Shown here: piece by piece, positions 15,439 through 25,499 of the stretch | Layout of the letters: every line of letters starts with the position of its first letter | Position numbering within the stretch: the stretch's first letter is position 1 | Source: HGM04593 sp045634305 | GTDB taxonomy: Bacteria > Bacteroidota > Bacteroidia > Bacteroidales > Bacteroidaceae | NCBI GenBank assembly: GCA_045634305.1 | Contig: JAZQZZ010000030.1 | Location: forward strand, 56,198-120,197 | Direction: 5' to 3' | DNA length: 64,000 nucleotides | Notes under the pieces: model-generated | What the model saw: the letters and a program-made list of their open reading frames with translations, nothing else | The model's database searches: none | What the model was told of the DNA's origin: nothing | Program-made: the position numbers and the translations under genes

Positions 15439-16377
15439 TCAGGCCTTGCTTGAGAGGTAGCGCTCAGCCTCCATGGCAGCACGACAACCGCTTGCCGCAG
15501 CATTGATAGCCTGGCGGTAGTGCGGGTCGGCAACATCGCCGGCAACAAACACGCCGGGAACCGATGTCTTCACGCCACTTGCATCGGCCGGTACAAAGAA
15601 ACCGGTCTCGTCGGTCTTAAGATATTTCTTGAACACATCTGAATTAGGCTTGTGACCGATTGCAAGGAAGAAACCGTCTATTGCAATATCGTAACGTTTC
15701 TCATCAGCCTCGCCCTTGCGATATACAAGATGAGCACCCTCTACGCCATTCTCACCGAACAGGCCTTCAGTGTTATGCTCAAAGAGCACCTCGATTTTGG
15801 GGTTCGCCAATGTGCGGTCCTGCATAGCCTTTGATGCACGCAGATAAGGTTTACGCACAATCAGGTACACCTTTGCAGCCAACGAAGCAAGGTAGTTGGC
15901 CTCCTCGCATGCAGTGTCGCCACCACCCACAACGGCAACAATCTTCTTGCGGTAGAAGAAACCGTCACACGTAGCACAGGCGCTCACACCCATACCCTGA
16001 TACTTAATTTCATCGCTCAAGCCAAGATACTTTGCTGCTGCACCCGTTGCGACAATCACCGTCTCTGCCTCAATTACCTTGCCATCGTCGAGTGTAACCT
16101 TGTAGGGCAACGACTCGAAATCGACATCCACCACGCTGCCTGATACAATCTCTGCACCCACATTCACAGCCTGCTGACGCATATTATCCATCAATTCAGG
16201 ACCTGTAATTCCATGCGGAAAACCAGGGAAGTTCTCAATCACCGTAGTCTGTGTAAGCTGTCCGCCGGGCTGCATACCCTCAACGAGCACTGGTGAAAGG
16301 TTAGCACGCGAAGCATATATCGCTGCTGTGTATCCGGCCGGGCCGGAACCGATAATCAAACATTTTGTACTGTTCAT
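15439..16377 (-). CDS. trxB: Thioredoxin reductase
   Basis: 312 residues from ATG 16377; an ATG nine bases upstream is less likely because MNSTKCLIIGSGPAGYTAA gives the usual spacing to the FAD loop. The FAD motif GSGPAGYTAAIYASRA is at the N-terminus, the redox-active CATC is in GVSACATCDGFFYRKK, and the NADPH motif is GGGDTACEEANYLA. A second FAD motif, GVFVAGDVADPHYRQ, is close to the C-terminus. The enzyme passes electrons from NADPH to thioredoxin in the cytosol. The lolA-like gene ends 20 bp upstream on the same strand, so the two are probably cotranscribed behind ftsK. Confidence 0.96.
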   Translation of the reverse strand: MNSTKCLIIGSGPAGYTAAIYASRANLSPVLVEGMQPGGQLTQTTVIENFPGFPHGITGPELMDNMRQQAVNVGAEIVSGSVVDVDFESLPYKVTLDDGKVIEAETVIVATGAAAKYLGLSDEIKYQGMGVSACATCDGFFYRKKIVAVVGGGDTACEEANYLASLAAKVYLIVRKPYLRASKAMQDRTLANPKIEVLFEHNTEGLFGENGVEGAHLVYRKGEADEKRYDIAIDGFFLAIGHKPNSDVFKKYLKTDETGFFVPADASGVKTSVPGVFVAGDVADPHYRQAINAAASGCRAAMEAERYLSSKA

Positions 16378-16396
16378 AATATACATATTTTAATTA

Positions 16397-17026
16397 TTAT
16401 CTCATATCTATAATCTCACATCCCGCAAACTCATCGACAGGACACTTGAACACATCGCTCCCGACTCCGCAGTCTGCGACATACCCATCAAGGTCAACCT
16501 CGACTGCTCCCTGACCGGGCATTGATATAATCATCGAAATCAACCGGTAGCCCTTCTCGGCAATCAACAGCTGCACGCTCTCCACATCTGCATCCTCGGC
16601 AATTGCCTGCAACGTCACTGCCACAAAACCACCTTCACTTACAGCAGAACGCGAAAAACCTTCGCGGTAATGCGCCATCACATAGAGCGGAGAAAGATTC
16701 TGAGCCTCATCCGAATCGGCGTCGGTCACATAAATCTCGTCAACCTCACGCATGTAACTCCACTGGGTTTCCCCATCACACCACACTTTCATGTCCTGCA
16801 TAAGAAGAGCATAACGGTCATCATCAATATATATAATACCTTTATCACTCTGCAATGATTCATTTTCATCATCAAGAACTTCATAGTCATAATCCATACG
16901 CACAGGCAAATCGGCCTTTATGCTTGCCAATGCCTTATCAAGCACGACATCAGCATCCACCTCCACCTTTTGAGCAAAAAGCGGCAGTTGCAATACCAAA
17001 AGAACAAGAAACAGAATTTTTCCCAT
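16397..17026 (-). CDS. LolA-like periplasmic lipoprotein carrier
   Basis: 209 residues. A signal peptide (MGKILFLVLLVLQLPLFAQ, cleavage near 18-20) leads to a beta-rich domain of the LolA type: short paired strands such as GIIYIDDDRYALLMQDMKVWCDGETQWSYM with DEIYVTDAD. LolA carries lipoproteins across the periplasm to the outer membrane. The order ftsK - lolA-like - trxB with gaps of about 20 bp is consistent with one transcript; LolA next to FtsK is also a common order in other phyla. Sequence conservation of LolA is low, so the call rests on signal peptide, size, strand pattern and position. Confidence 0.75.
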   Translation of the reverse strand: MGKILFLVLLVLQLPLFAQKVEVDADVVLDKALASIKADLPVRMDYDYEVLDDENESLQSDKGIIYIDDDRYALLMQDMKVWCDGETQWSYMREVDEIYVTDADSDEAQNLSPLYVMAHYREGFSRSAVSEGGFVAVTLQAIAEDADVESVQLLIAEKGYRLISMIISMPGQGAVEVDLDGYVADCGVGSDVFKCPVDEFAGCEIIDMR

Positions 17027-17048
17027 ACCTTATTATTTATATATACGA

Positions 17049-19607
17049 TCACAACATAGACTTCAGGCGGAATTCAAGGTCAGCCTCATCGGCACACAGC
17101 ACCTGACGGGGTTTACTACCCTCCTGTTCGCCAACAATACCCATGCGGCAAAGCTGGTCCATTATGCGGCCGGCACGATTGAAACCGATTTCAAGTTTGC
17201 GCTGTATGAGCGATGTGGAGCCATGCTGTGCAAGCACCACCACACGTGCAGCCTCAGCAAACAGAGGGTCAAGTTTGTCGGGCGAAATATCTCCACGTGC
17301 AGCACCGCCGCCACTGCCGCCATCACCAAAGTCGGCAGCCTCATCGGGTTCAGGCAAGATGTAGGCCGACTGATAGCCCTGCTGTTTTGCAATATGTGCA
17401 CACACACGCTCGACCTCCTTTGTCTCAACCAGCGCACACTGAACACGCACAGGGTCGTTACCGGCCAGGAAGAGCATGTCACCCCTACCCTGCAACTGAT
17501 TGGCACCCGAACGGTCGAGTATTGTACGGGAGTCAATTGTAGATATCACCCTGAATGCCATACGCGCAGGGAAATTAGCCTTTATGGTACCGGTGATGAT
17601 GTTTGTTGTCGGGCGCTGTGTTGCAATAATCATGTGTATACCCACCGCACGCGCCTTCTGGGCAATTCGTGCAATAGGCTGCTCTACCTCGCGCCCCGCA
17701 GTCATCATCAAATCGCCATACTCGTCGATTATCACAACAATATACGGCATGAAACGATGTCCCTTTGTAGGCAGCAGTTCCTTGTTCAAATACTTCTCGT
17801 TATACTCCTTTACCGAACGCACCGATGCCAACTGCAACAGTTTGTAGCGATTGTCCATCTCCACACAAAGCGATTTCAGAGTACGCACAACCTTGTTCAC
17901 ATCTGTGATGATAGGTTCGTCCTCACCCTCAAGCTTGGCAAGGAAATGTTTCTCGAGCACGCTGTAGAGACTAAGCTCCACCATCTTGGGGTCAACCATC
18001 ACGAATTTCAGATATGCAGGATGCATCTTGTAGAGCAACGATGTGATTATCGCATTAAGACCTACAGACTTACCCATACCCGTAGCACCCGCAACAAGCA
18101 AGTGGGGCATCTTGGCCATGTCAACCATGTACACCTCGTTCGAGATAGTCTTTCCAAGCGCAAGCGGCAATGCCATATCTGTTTCCTTGTACTTGCGACT
18201 GTTGAGGAGCGATGCCATAGGCACAATCTGTTTGTGGGTATTAGGTACCTCAATACCGATGGTACCTTTGCCGGGGATTGGTGCCACGATACGTATACAC
18301 AAAGCCGACAGGCTCATTGCGATATCATCCTCAAGGTTACGTATCTTTGAAATTCTCACGCCGGGTGCGGGGGTAATCTCATAGAGCGTAATTGTTGGAC
18401 CGACGGTAGCCTTGATGGAACTGATTTCAATACCGAAGTTCCTCAATGCCTTCACGATATTGTTTGCATTCTCGGCCTGCTCGTCCTTGTCAATCGAGTG
18501 CACACCCTGCTCATACTCGTCGAGCAAGTCAAGAGTCGGCGGCTTATAGTAGCTCAGTTCATCCTTAGGATTTATCGGGCGCAACATCTTGCCACCCATA
18601 TCGTCGTCACCTTCGGCCTCCTCGACCTCCATCTCAAGTTCATCCTCGGCAGCATTTCCCGACACTTCGCCATCCTCGCCGGTTGTCAAGCCACCTGCAA
18701 GTTCATCAAATTTACGTGCGGTTTCCAAATCCTCATCCACCACCTCGGCATCACCCTCATCCTCCGGTACAGGCAGATCTTCAATGACAACAGTCACGTC
18801 GTCATTGTCACCGGGTTCCTCATCCTCTTCAACAACGGGCACATTCTCGTCAACAGGCACCACGTCGGGTTCAAATCCGGTTTCCTCGGCATCCTCCAAC
18901 TCTTCCTGCTCCTCATCTTCATCTTCATTTTTAGGAACAAAGCCAAAGAGCTCCTGCAACCGGCCAATCACCTTTGGAGCCTGCCATATCACAAACAGTA
19001 ACATTGACAATGCGAGCAGCAGCACAAGTCCCACAACGCCCATCGCGTCATAAAGGAACCCCTTCATAACCTCACCGTTGCGGCCGCCGGGCGACATGAA
19101 ACTGTCGGCCATAACATTACCGAAAGCAAAATCAAAAAATATCGAGCACCACACAAGCATGAACACTGTCATCACAAACCAGCGTCCAACACGCAGTTTG
19201 CGCTGCCCCATCAGATAGAACGATATCACCACAAGCAACGGCAACACCAGTACTGATGCCCAGCCAAAACATCTGTTTATAAAATAGTGAGCGACTGCAG
19301 CACCACCTTTTCCCGATGTATTGCCGGCTGTTTCGCTATCAGTTTCGCCCGCGACATCGGCGGCAACGTCACCGGCAACAGCCGTAACGTTCTCCACCAC
19401 ACTCTGGTCATCACCTCCCGAGGTAAAGAACGACAGGAACGAGCTTGCAAGGAATATCACAAACGCAATACAAATCAACCCCAGCACAAACTGTACATTC
19501 TGGTTCGCAAAGAAGAGCTTTGTCCTTTGCGTGAACGACGTCATCCTCTCCCACAGACTCACCTTTTCCTTATCCTTTTCTTTATTCTTTGCTTTATCTT
19601 TTGCCAT
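17049..19607 (-). CDS. ftsK: DNA translocase FtsK/SpoIIIE
   Basis: 852 residues. The N-terminal part contains four membrane helices (for example FVLGLICIAFVIFLASSF, WASVLVLPLLVVISFYLM and VVGLVLLLALSMLLFVIW). A long acidic linker rich in Glu and Asp covers about 225-345. The motor domain has Walker A GATGMGKSVGLN, Walker B IVVIIDEYGDLMM and the conserved ATQRPTTNIITGTIKANFPARMAF. The C-terminal winged-helix gamma domain (SLIQRKLEIGFNRAGRIMDQL) recognises KOPS-type sites. FtsK moves chromosome ends through the division septum and activates XerCD at dif. It starts a likely operon with the lolA-like gene and trxB. Confidence 0.96.
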   Translation of the reverse strand: MAKDKAKNKEKDKEKVSLWERMTSFTQRTKLFFANQNVQFVLGLICIAFVIFLASSFLSFFTSGGDDQSVVENVTAVAGDVAADVAGETDSETAGNTSGKGGAAVAHYFINRCFGWASVLVLPLLVVISFYLMGQRKLRVGRWFVMTVFMLVWCSIFFDFAFGNVMADSFMSPGGRNGEVMKGFLYDAMGVVGLVLLLALSMLLFVIWQAPKVIGRLQELFGFVPKNEDEDEEQEELEDAEETGFEPDVVPVDENVPVVEEDEEPGDNDDVTVVIEDLPVPEDEGDAEVVDEDLETARKFDELAGGLTTGEDGEVSGNAAEDELEMEVEEAEGDDDMGGKMLRPINPKDELSYYKPPTLDLLDEYEQGVHSIDKDEQAENANNIVKALRNFGIEISSIKATVGPTITLYEITPAPGVRISKIRNLEDDIAMSLSALCIRIVAPIPGKGTIGIEVPNTHKQIVPMASLLNSRKYKETDMALPLALGKTISNEVYMVDMAKMPHLLVAGATGMGKSVGLNAIITSLLYKMHPAYLKFVMVDPKMVELSLYSVLEKHFLAKLEGEDEPIITDVNKVVRTLKSLCVEMDNRYKLLQLASVRSVKEYNEKYLNKELLPTKGHRFMPYIVVIIDEYGDLMMTAGREVEQPIARIAQKARAVGIHMIIATQRPTTNIITGTIKANFPARMAFRVISTIDSRTILDRSGANQLQGRGDMLFLAGNDPVRVQCALVETKEVERVCAHIAKQQGYQSAYILPEPDEAADFGDGGSGGGAARGDISPDKLDPLFAEAARVVVLAQHGSTSLIQRKLEIGFNRAGRIMDQLCRMGIVGEQEGSKPRQVLCADEADLEFRLKSML

Positions 19608-19755
19608 ATATGTCTATCGTGTTTCAACTTCTACAATACCAAAAGTGGCATATTGCCACACTTAAGTGCGAAGATACAAAAAAAACAAATACCACATACG
19701 CACTCCTCCGCTATTTTTTTGTAACTTCGCGGCAAAATATGAACAGCATAAAAAA

Positions 19756-20307
19756 ATGAGCGCAACAGAAGATATTGTTTTTTCACGCAACACAGTGGAG
19801 TTTGTGACCGTAGCGGCCGAGTTTTGCGCCTACGTAGAGCGCAGCAACGAGCACAGCCGCAAGGATTTCGTCGACACCCTTCTAAAGCTGCTGCCCCTTC
19901 TCTACATCAAAGCCCAGATGTTGCCCGACGAGGAACGCATAAACGACGACGACCTTGAGGATTTTGTTTCCGAGGACAGCTACGAGGTTCTGCGAATGAC
20001 CATTTTCGACATGCTTGCCGACAAAGACTCCTATCTCGACGTCTTTGTCAACGACATGAAGTACAGCGACACCCCAATCACCAAAAGCATCTCCGAGGAC
20101 ATTGCCGACATCTACCAGGACATCAAGAACTTCATCTGCCTGTTCCAGCTCGGCATCAACGAGACTATGCACGATGCCATCATCGAGTGCAACGAGCACT
20201 TCCGCACCTATTGGGGCCAGACCCTCACAAACACCTTGCGCGCTTTGCACGACATCCGATACAACACATCACTTGACGACGAGGAGCAAGACGACAATGA
20301 GCTATAA
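19756..20307 (+). CDS. DUF5063 family protein
   Basis: 183 residues from ATG 19756 (MSATEDIVFSRNTVEFVTVAAEF); the longer frame from 19666 adds an N-terminus that is not protein-like. It is acidic and mostly helical, with the DUF5063 pattern of EFCAYVERS, KLLPLLYIKAQMLPDEE and LDVFVNDMKYSDTPITKSISEDIADIYQDIKNFI. The function of the family is unknown. It overlaps the exonuclease gene by 11 bp and is in one operon with it and the rlmI-like gene, an order that recurs in Bacteroidales. Cytosolic. Confidence 0.8.
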   Translation: MSATEDIVFSRNTVEFVTVAAEFCAYVERSNEHSRKDFVDTLLKLLPLLYIKAQMLPDEERINDDDLEDFVSEDSYEVLRMTIFDMLADKDSYLDVFVNDMKYSDTPITKSISEDIADIYQDIKNFICLFQLGINETMHDAIIECNEHFRTYWGQTLTNTLRALHDIRYNTSLDDEEQDDNEL

Positions 20308-20872
20308 AGCACACATAGACAAGAACGAGATAAGCGCCATGCCCACCGTGGCCTTTGAAGGACGCATCATCACCATCGACACCCCACAGGCCGTCGACCA
20401 GGCCATCATCGCCCTCTCAAAGGAGAGCCATGTAGGTATCGACACCGAGACGCGCCCATCATTCCGCAAGGGCGTACAACACGATGTGTCACTCATCCAA
20501 CTCTCGACTGCCGACACATGCTTTCTTATCCGTCTTAACCGCACCGGCATGCCGGCATCACTGGTCGCATTCCTCGAGAACAAGGATATCGCCAAGATAG
20601 GCCTCTCGCTCCATGACGACTACCAGGCACTTTGCAAGCGACGCAAGTTCAAAGCAGGCGGTTTCATCGACCTGCAGAAAGAGGTAGGCAAGTACGGCAT
20701 AGAAGAGATGAGCCTGCAAAAAATATTTGCAATAATCTTCGCCCAACGCATCTCCAAGAGTCAGCAGCTCACCAACTGGGAGAACGACGTCCTCACCGAC
20801 AAGCAGAAATTGTATGCCGCCACCGACGCATGGGCATGCCTTAAGATTTACAACGAATTAAACCAAAGATAA
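20297..20872 (+). CDS. 3'-5' exonuclease (DEDD, RNase D-like)
   Basis: 191 residues from ATG 20297, which lies inside the end of the DUF5063 gene. The exonuclease motifs are VGIDTETRPSF (ExoI with Asp and Glu), AKIGLSLHDDYQAL (ExoII with Asp) and KLYAATDAWACLKIY (ExoIII with Tyr and Asp). There is no HRDC domain, so it is the short form related to the exonuclease domain of RNase D and WRN. Likely substrates are RNA or DNA 3' ends in the cytosol. The rlmI-like gene begins two bases after its stop codon. Motif completeness argues for an active enzyme. Confidence 0.88.
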   Translation: MSYKAHIDKNEISAMPTVAFEGRIITIDTPQAVDQAIIALSKESHVGIDTETRPSFRKGVQHDVSLIQLSTADTCFLIRLNRTGMPASLVAFLENKDIAKIGLSLHDDYQALCKRRKFKAGGFIDLQKEVGKYGIEEMSLQKIFAIIFAQRISKSQQLTNWENDVLTDKQKLYAATDAWACLKIYNELNQR

Positions 20873-20873
20873 C

Positions 20874-22055
20874 ATGGAAAAAGCCGTAATACTCAAACGA
20901 GGCAAAGAAGAGTCACTACAACGCTTCCACCCCTGGATATTCTCGGGCGCAATACAGCGCATCGAGGGCAAGCCCGAGGAGGGCGACGTGGTGACAGTGT
21001 ACACCAACGACCATAAGTTCATCGCACGCGGCCACGTGCAGGTGGGCAGCATTGCCGTGCGCGTCCTCACCTTCAACGACGAGCCCGTCGACCAGGCCTT
21101 CTGGAACCGCCGCATTGCCACAGCCTACGACCTCCGTCAGCGCACAGGCATCTCGTCACGAGACGACAACAATACCTATCGTCTTGTACACGGCGAGGGC
21201 GACAACCTACCCGGCCTCATCGTCGACATCTACGGCGACACAGCCGTCATGCAGGCACACAGCGTGGGCATGCATGTCTGCCGCATGGACATTGCCAAAG
21301 CCATGCAAGATGTTCTTGGCGACAAGCTCAAGAACATCTACTACAAGTCCGACACCACACTTCCCTACAAGGCAGACATCAGCAAGGACAACGGTTACAT
21401 CCTTGGTGGCAACGCCGGCAACATCTCAACCGAGTATGGTCTCAAGTTCCACATAGACTGGCTGCGCGGACAAAAGACCGGCTTCTTCGTCGACCAGCGC
21501 GAAAACCGCTCACTGCTCGAAAAATATGCCAAGGGACGCAAGCTCCTGAACATGTTCTGCTACACCGGCGGTTTCTCAATCTATGCCCTGCGCGGCGGTG
21601 CCGAGATTGTACACTCTGTCGACAGTTCTTCAAAGGCCATCGACCTCACCAACGCCAATGTTGAGATCAACTTTCCAGGCGACACACGCCACACAGCATA
21701 TGCCGAGGACGCTTTCGACTTCCTCGACCGCATGGGCAACAACTACAACCTCATCATCCTGGACCCTCCCGCATTCGCCAAGCACCGCGATTCGCTGCGC
21801 AACGCCCTAATCGGCTACCGCCGCCTCAACGCCAAGGCCATCGAGAAGATTCAGCCCGGTGGAATTCTCTTCACCTTCTCATGTTCACAGGTTGTCAGCA
21901 AGGAGAATTTCCGCACTGCAGTGTTCACCGCAGCAGCCATGGCAAAGCGCAACGTACGCATCCTGCACCAGCTCACCCAGCCCGCCGACCATCCGGTGAG
22001 TATCTATCACCCCGAAGGCGAGTACCTCAAAGGCTTGGTGCTCTACGTGGAGTAA
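20874..22055 (+). CDS. rlmI: Class I SAM-dependent 23S rRNA methyltransferase, RlmI type
   Basis: 393 residues, typical of RlmI (23S rRNA m5C1962). An N-terminal PUA domain (about 1-75) begins with AVILKRGKEESLQRFHPWIFSGAI. The middle region carries GQKTGFFVDQRENRSLLEKYAKG, followed by the SAM-binding FCYTGGFSIYALRGGA and the catalytic LDPPAFAKH and FTFSCSQVV segments. All are in the standard order. Ends the DUF5063 - exonuclease - methyltransferase operon and is followed by a strong terminator. The exact target nucleotide could differ from E. coli. Confidence 0.88.
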   Translation: MEKAVILKRGKEESLQRFHPWIFSGAIQRIEGKPEEGDVVTVYTNDHKFIARGHVQVGSIAVRVLTFNDEPVDQAFWNRRIATAYDLRQRTGISSRDDNNTYRLVHGEGDNLPGLIVDIYGDTAVMQAHSVGMHVCRMDIAKAMQDVLGDKLKNIYYKSDTTLPYKADISKDNGYILGGNAGNISTEYGLKFHIDWLRGQKTGFFVDQRENRSLLEKYAKGRKLLNMFCYTGGFSIYALRGGAEIVHSVDSSSKAIDLTNANVEINFPGDTRHTAYAEDAFDFLDRMGNNYNLIILDPPAFAKHRDSLRNALIGYRRLNAKAIEKIQPGGILFTFSCSQVVSKENFRTAVFTAAAMAKRNVRILHQLTQPADHPVSIYHPEGEYLKGLVLYVE

Positions 22056-22076
22056 ACGGTGTACATATAACATAAA

Positions 22077-22114
22077 AACTGAGAGCGCATCCACACCCGG
22101 ATGCGCTCTCAGTT
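22077..22114. terminator. Terminator after the rlmI-like gene
   Basis: A near-perfect inverted repeat of about 17 bp (AAACTGAGAGCGCATCC with its complement) around a 4-nt loop, followed by T residues; works in plus direction and perhaps both. Confidence 0.8.
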
Positions 22115-22242
22115 TCTGCATACACAACGCACAAGGCCGTTAAAATAAAAAACACACATTTTCACATGTCGCCGGTCAATTACATACAAAAATCATTATC
22201 TTTGCTCACAATCATTATATTTACCGGAACACCGTCCCCGCC

Positions 22243-25200
22243 ATGGAAGAACTTATATATCACTACAAGGCATTCATAAGCCACACCGAGTGCGACTCCC
22301 ACTGGGCCAAGAAACTGCACAACAAACTCAACAACTACAGCATACCGGCCAAAATAAAGAAAGCGCACCCCGATCTCCCCAAGAACCTCAGGCCGGTATT
22401 CTGGTACAAGCGGGACATCTCGGAGCTACACCTAAAGAACACAATCCGCAAAGAGCTCTACAACTCGGAATATCTCATCGTCATCTGCTCTCCCCAATCG
22501 GCAAAATCAATATGGGTCAATGAAGAAGTACGCATCTTCAAGGAGGAGTTCGGCAGAAAATACAAGATAATCCCATTCATCGTTGACGGTACGGCAAATT
22601 CAAGTAACCCCGACGAAGAGTGCTTCCCGGAGCTGTTGCGCAACCTCTCCATCGACGAACAGATAAGAGGCATCGACATAAGAGGAGAAGACGGCGAGGA
22701 AGGCGCCTACATCAACGTCATCGCCTCAATGTTGCATGTCCGCTATGACGAGCTCTACCAACGCCACATCAGAGAAAAGCGCAAAAGGCTGTATCGCACC
22801 ATAGCCATGCTGGCCATTGCCATCATCACATCCATCTTTGGTTGCAACTACCTCTTCAACACTGAATACGAATACTACCTCGACTATGCCGACTGCGATG
22901 GTATGCCCACAGGACTCATGCCCATAGACAATCAGCAGGCGAAGAAAGAGTTCCGCTGCTACAGGTTCGAGACTCTGCGTGGCACCCTGCGCCGAGTGGT
23001 ATACGTCGATCACCGGGGCAACTGCCAGCCTATACAATTCACCGAATACAAAGACCGTTTCCCCATACAGGAACTACTGTACGAAAACGGAGAATATGTA
23101 GGCCTTGAGTGCAAATCCCATCTTGGAGACATAATATGCAAATACAACTACAGCAAGAGTTTTGAGGCTGTGAACATCACCGACGACGAGGACGATCTGA
23201 GCACTTCCCTCATACGTTCCGCCTCAAGCATCACCAACGACGAGGAGCGCAAAGCCACATCACACTTCATCGACAACATACTGTTATCACCGTCAAAGAT
23301 TGGCCGCTATGAGTACAACCGCGACCCATTCGGCTACATCTCGGCCGTATACTATTGCAAGAACCCCTATCAAAGCCAGCGCACAACAGACGTCAACGGT
23401 ATCGCAGGCATAAAGTACACACGAGATTCACTCCACCGCGTCATCAACCTGCAATACATAGACCTCAATGGCAACCCTAAAGTCGACGAATACGGCATTG
23501 CCCAGAAACGATATACATACGACAAGCAAGGACACCTCTCAACCAGCGAATACTTGAACATAGAAGGCGAATTACAGTGCAATGAACTTGGATGGGCCAA
23601 GGCAATCGTCGAGTACGACAACAACGGCTTTCCGCTAAAACAGACCCACTTAGGCAAAGACGGCAACCCATGCAGAACAATAATCGGCGAATCAATAACA
23701 AAATATGAATGGGGCGAGTCCACACAGAGGACATCATTTTTCGACGAGAAAGGACTCCCCACCCTCATTCACGGTTCAGCCTCAGTTCCCGGAGGATTCC
23801 ACTCCACCTTACAGACCTTCGACACCAATGGCGACGTTGTCAAAATCGAATATCTCGACCTTGACAACCAACTATGCTACAACAGTTTCCATTGGGCCAT
23901 CAGCCGGCAGGTGCTGTACAATAGACGTCCAACCGAGCAATCATATTGGTCACCGCAGGACGAACCCTGCTTAAACTACAACTTCATTCACCGAATCAGA
24001 CAGGAATACATCAACGACCTCCCCATCTCCGAATCCTTCTGGGGACCCGACAACAAGAAAATAGCCGGGCCTACCGGCTTCCATTCCATCTATTTCGAAT
24101 ACACCCACAAAAAGGTAACAGGAATCAGCACATACAACATCCTGGACATGCTGTGCACCACACCCACACTGAGCAATGCAGCCCAAGTGGAGATAGAATA
24201 CGATGGCGACTATCCCTCGGCCGTCATCTTCAAGGATGCAAATGGCAATATTTGCGCCGATCCCCAAAGAAACAGAAACAACCCCATGATGCCCTTCAGA
24301 GACTGGGCTATCTGCCGCATCAAGAACGAGAACGGCATGAACACCGAGTATGCCTACTTCAATGGCGACGGCAGCAAAACACACTGCTTCAACACCTATC
24401 ACAGGAAGGAAATCCTCTACAACAACGTAGGCAAAGAGGCAAGGACAAGATTCTATGACATGGACAACAACCCGGCACCCAACGAAACCGGCGTCCATGA
24501 GTTCGAGATTCTCTATGACACCGACAACCCCCATCTGCAATCACAGATACAGTTCAAGAACAGCGATGGTGAATTGTGCAACAACAATATGGGCATTGCA
24601 AAAATCGTCAAGACATACTACCCTAATGGAAATATAGAAAGCGAATCCTTTTTTGACGAGAACAACGAACCCGCATACCCGCTTGGAGTCCATAAATACC
24701 GATACCTCTACGACTCACAGAAGCGTCTTACATCCACCACAGCCATGGGTGCAGACAATCAGCCGGCCATTAACTCGCAACAAAAATGCCATAGGATAGA
24801 GAGTGTATACGACAACCTCAACCGCATTGTTGAAATGAGACGATACGGCACCGATAACAAACTCATAAGCCGCCCATACCCCGCCATCGACCGCCGCAGC
24901 TATGGCAGCGACCATCAAATAATCAAGAACGAATTCCTGGACGACCGATATGCCCCATGCAACAACCCCGATGCCGGTGGCATTGCTACCATATTGATGG
25001 AATACGACCAGCTTGGACGCAGGATTCACGAGAAATTCCTTGACGAGAACAACACCCCCACCATCAGCCCTTTTATGGGATACGCCGAATCCCATGCGAT
25101 ATACAACAACATCTCAAAAATATTTCTTGCAAAAGACGAAAGCGGAAAGCTCGTAAACACAACAAACGGCATATGTAGAATGATTGAAATATACTCCGAG

Positions 25201-25479
25201 AACAATCTTCCCCTGTTAATGAGCACCGAAAGGCTCAACTTTAATGACGAAGTTGAAACCATCCAAAGAATTGTCTGGGAGTATGACAAAGCAGGAAAGA
25301 TTATTTCAAATTACATGCAGAACGACATGGGGGACATCATTCTCAACACGCAGGACAACATTCGCTCTGTCAACACATACATCGACGATGAAGTCGATGA
25401 ATACAACACTATACATGACAGGCTAAACGCTATCCAGGACAGCGTAATCAGAGTTTATTTCGGCGACATTGATTTGTAG
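22243..25479 (+). CDS. TIR domain - transmembrane helix - long YD-like repeat protein
   Basis: 1078 residues. Residues about 5-170 form a TIR domain: YHYKAFISHTE at the start, PVFWYKRDISE in the middle and SPQSAKSIWVNEEVRIF, whose WVxxE pattern places a candidate NADase Glu at residue 95. A basic segment (REKRKRLYR) precedes a single membrane helix (about 188-206), so the TIR domain should be cytosolic. About 870 residues follow, predicted to be outside, made of degenerate repeats of some 42-48 residues with the pattern GxA-x(5)-YD-x-x-G-x(8)-YxDxxGNP. These resemble YD-type beta repeats. The gene stands alone between terminator-like hairpins; a TATCTTTG box lies 40 bp upstream. TIR proteins act in NAD-depleting or signalling immunity, but no partner is seen. 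Confidence 0.8.
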   Translation: MEELIYHYKAFISHTECDSHWAKKLHNKLNNYSIPAKIKKAHPDLPKNLRPVFWYKRDISELHLKNTIRKELYNSEYLIVICSPQSAKSIWVNEEVRIFKEEFGRKYKIIPFIVDGTANSSNPDEECFPELLRNLSIDEQIRGIDIRGEDGEEGAYINVIASMLHVRYDELYQRHIREKRKRLYRTIAMLAIAIITSIFGCNYLFNTEYEYYLDYADCDGMPTGLMPIDNQQAKKEFRCYRFETLRGTLRRVVYVDHRGNCQPIQFTEYKDRFPIQELLYENGEYVGLECKSHLGDIICKYNYSKSFEAVNITDDEDDLSTSLIRSASSITNDEERKATSHFIDNILLSPSKIGRYEYNRDPFGYISAVYYCKNPYQSQRTTDVNGIAGIKYTRDSLHRVINLQYIDLNGNPKVDEYGIAQKRYTYDKQGHLSTSEYLNIEGELQCNELGWAKAIVEYDNNGFPLKQTHLGKDGNPCRTIIGESITKYEWGESTQRTSFFDEKGLPTLIHGSASVPGGFHSTLQTFDTNGDVVKIEYLDLDNQLCYNSFHWAISRQVLYNRRPTEQSYWSPQDEPCLNYNFIHRIRQEYINDLPISESFWGPDNKKIAGPTGFHSIYFEYTHKKVTGISTYNILDMLCTTPTLSNAAQVEIEYDGDYPSAVIFKDANGNICADPQRNRNNPMMPFRDWAICRIKNENGMNTEYAYFNGDGSKTHCFNTYHRKEILYNNVGKEARTRFYDMDNNPAPNETGVHEFEILYDTDNPHLQSQIQFKNSDGELCNNNMGIAKIVKTYYPNGNIESESFFDENNEPAYPLGVHKYRYLYDSQKRLTSTTAMGADNQPAINSQQKCHRIESVYDNLNRIVEMRRYGTDNKLISRPYPAIDRRSYGSDHQIIKNEFLDDRYAPCNNPDAGGIATILMEYDQLGRRIHEKFLDENNTPTISPFMGYAESHAIYNNISKIFLAKDESGKLVNTTNGICRMIEIYSENNLPLLMSTERLNFNDEVETIQRIVWEYDKAGKIISNYMQNDMGDIILNTQDNIRSVNTYIDDEVDEYNTIHDRLNAIQDSVIRVYFGDIDL

Positions 25480-25499
25480 AATGCATCGGCTTGAAGCAA

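Noticed and set aside
17223..18350. A 375-codon plus-strand frame opposite ftsK
   Set aside because: Antisense to the FtsK motor domain; Cys/His-rich sequence is typical for shadow frames.
22243..25479. Reading the repeat region as a full RHS/YD toxin
   Set aside because: No RHS core motif (such as a conserved DPxGL site) and no C-terminal toxin domain are visible.
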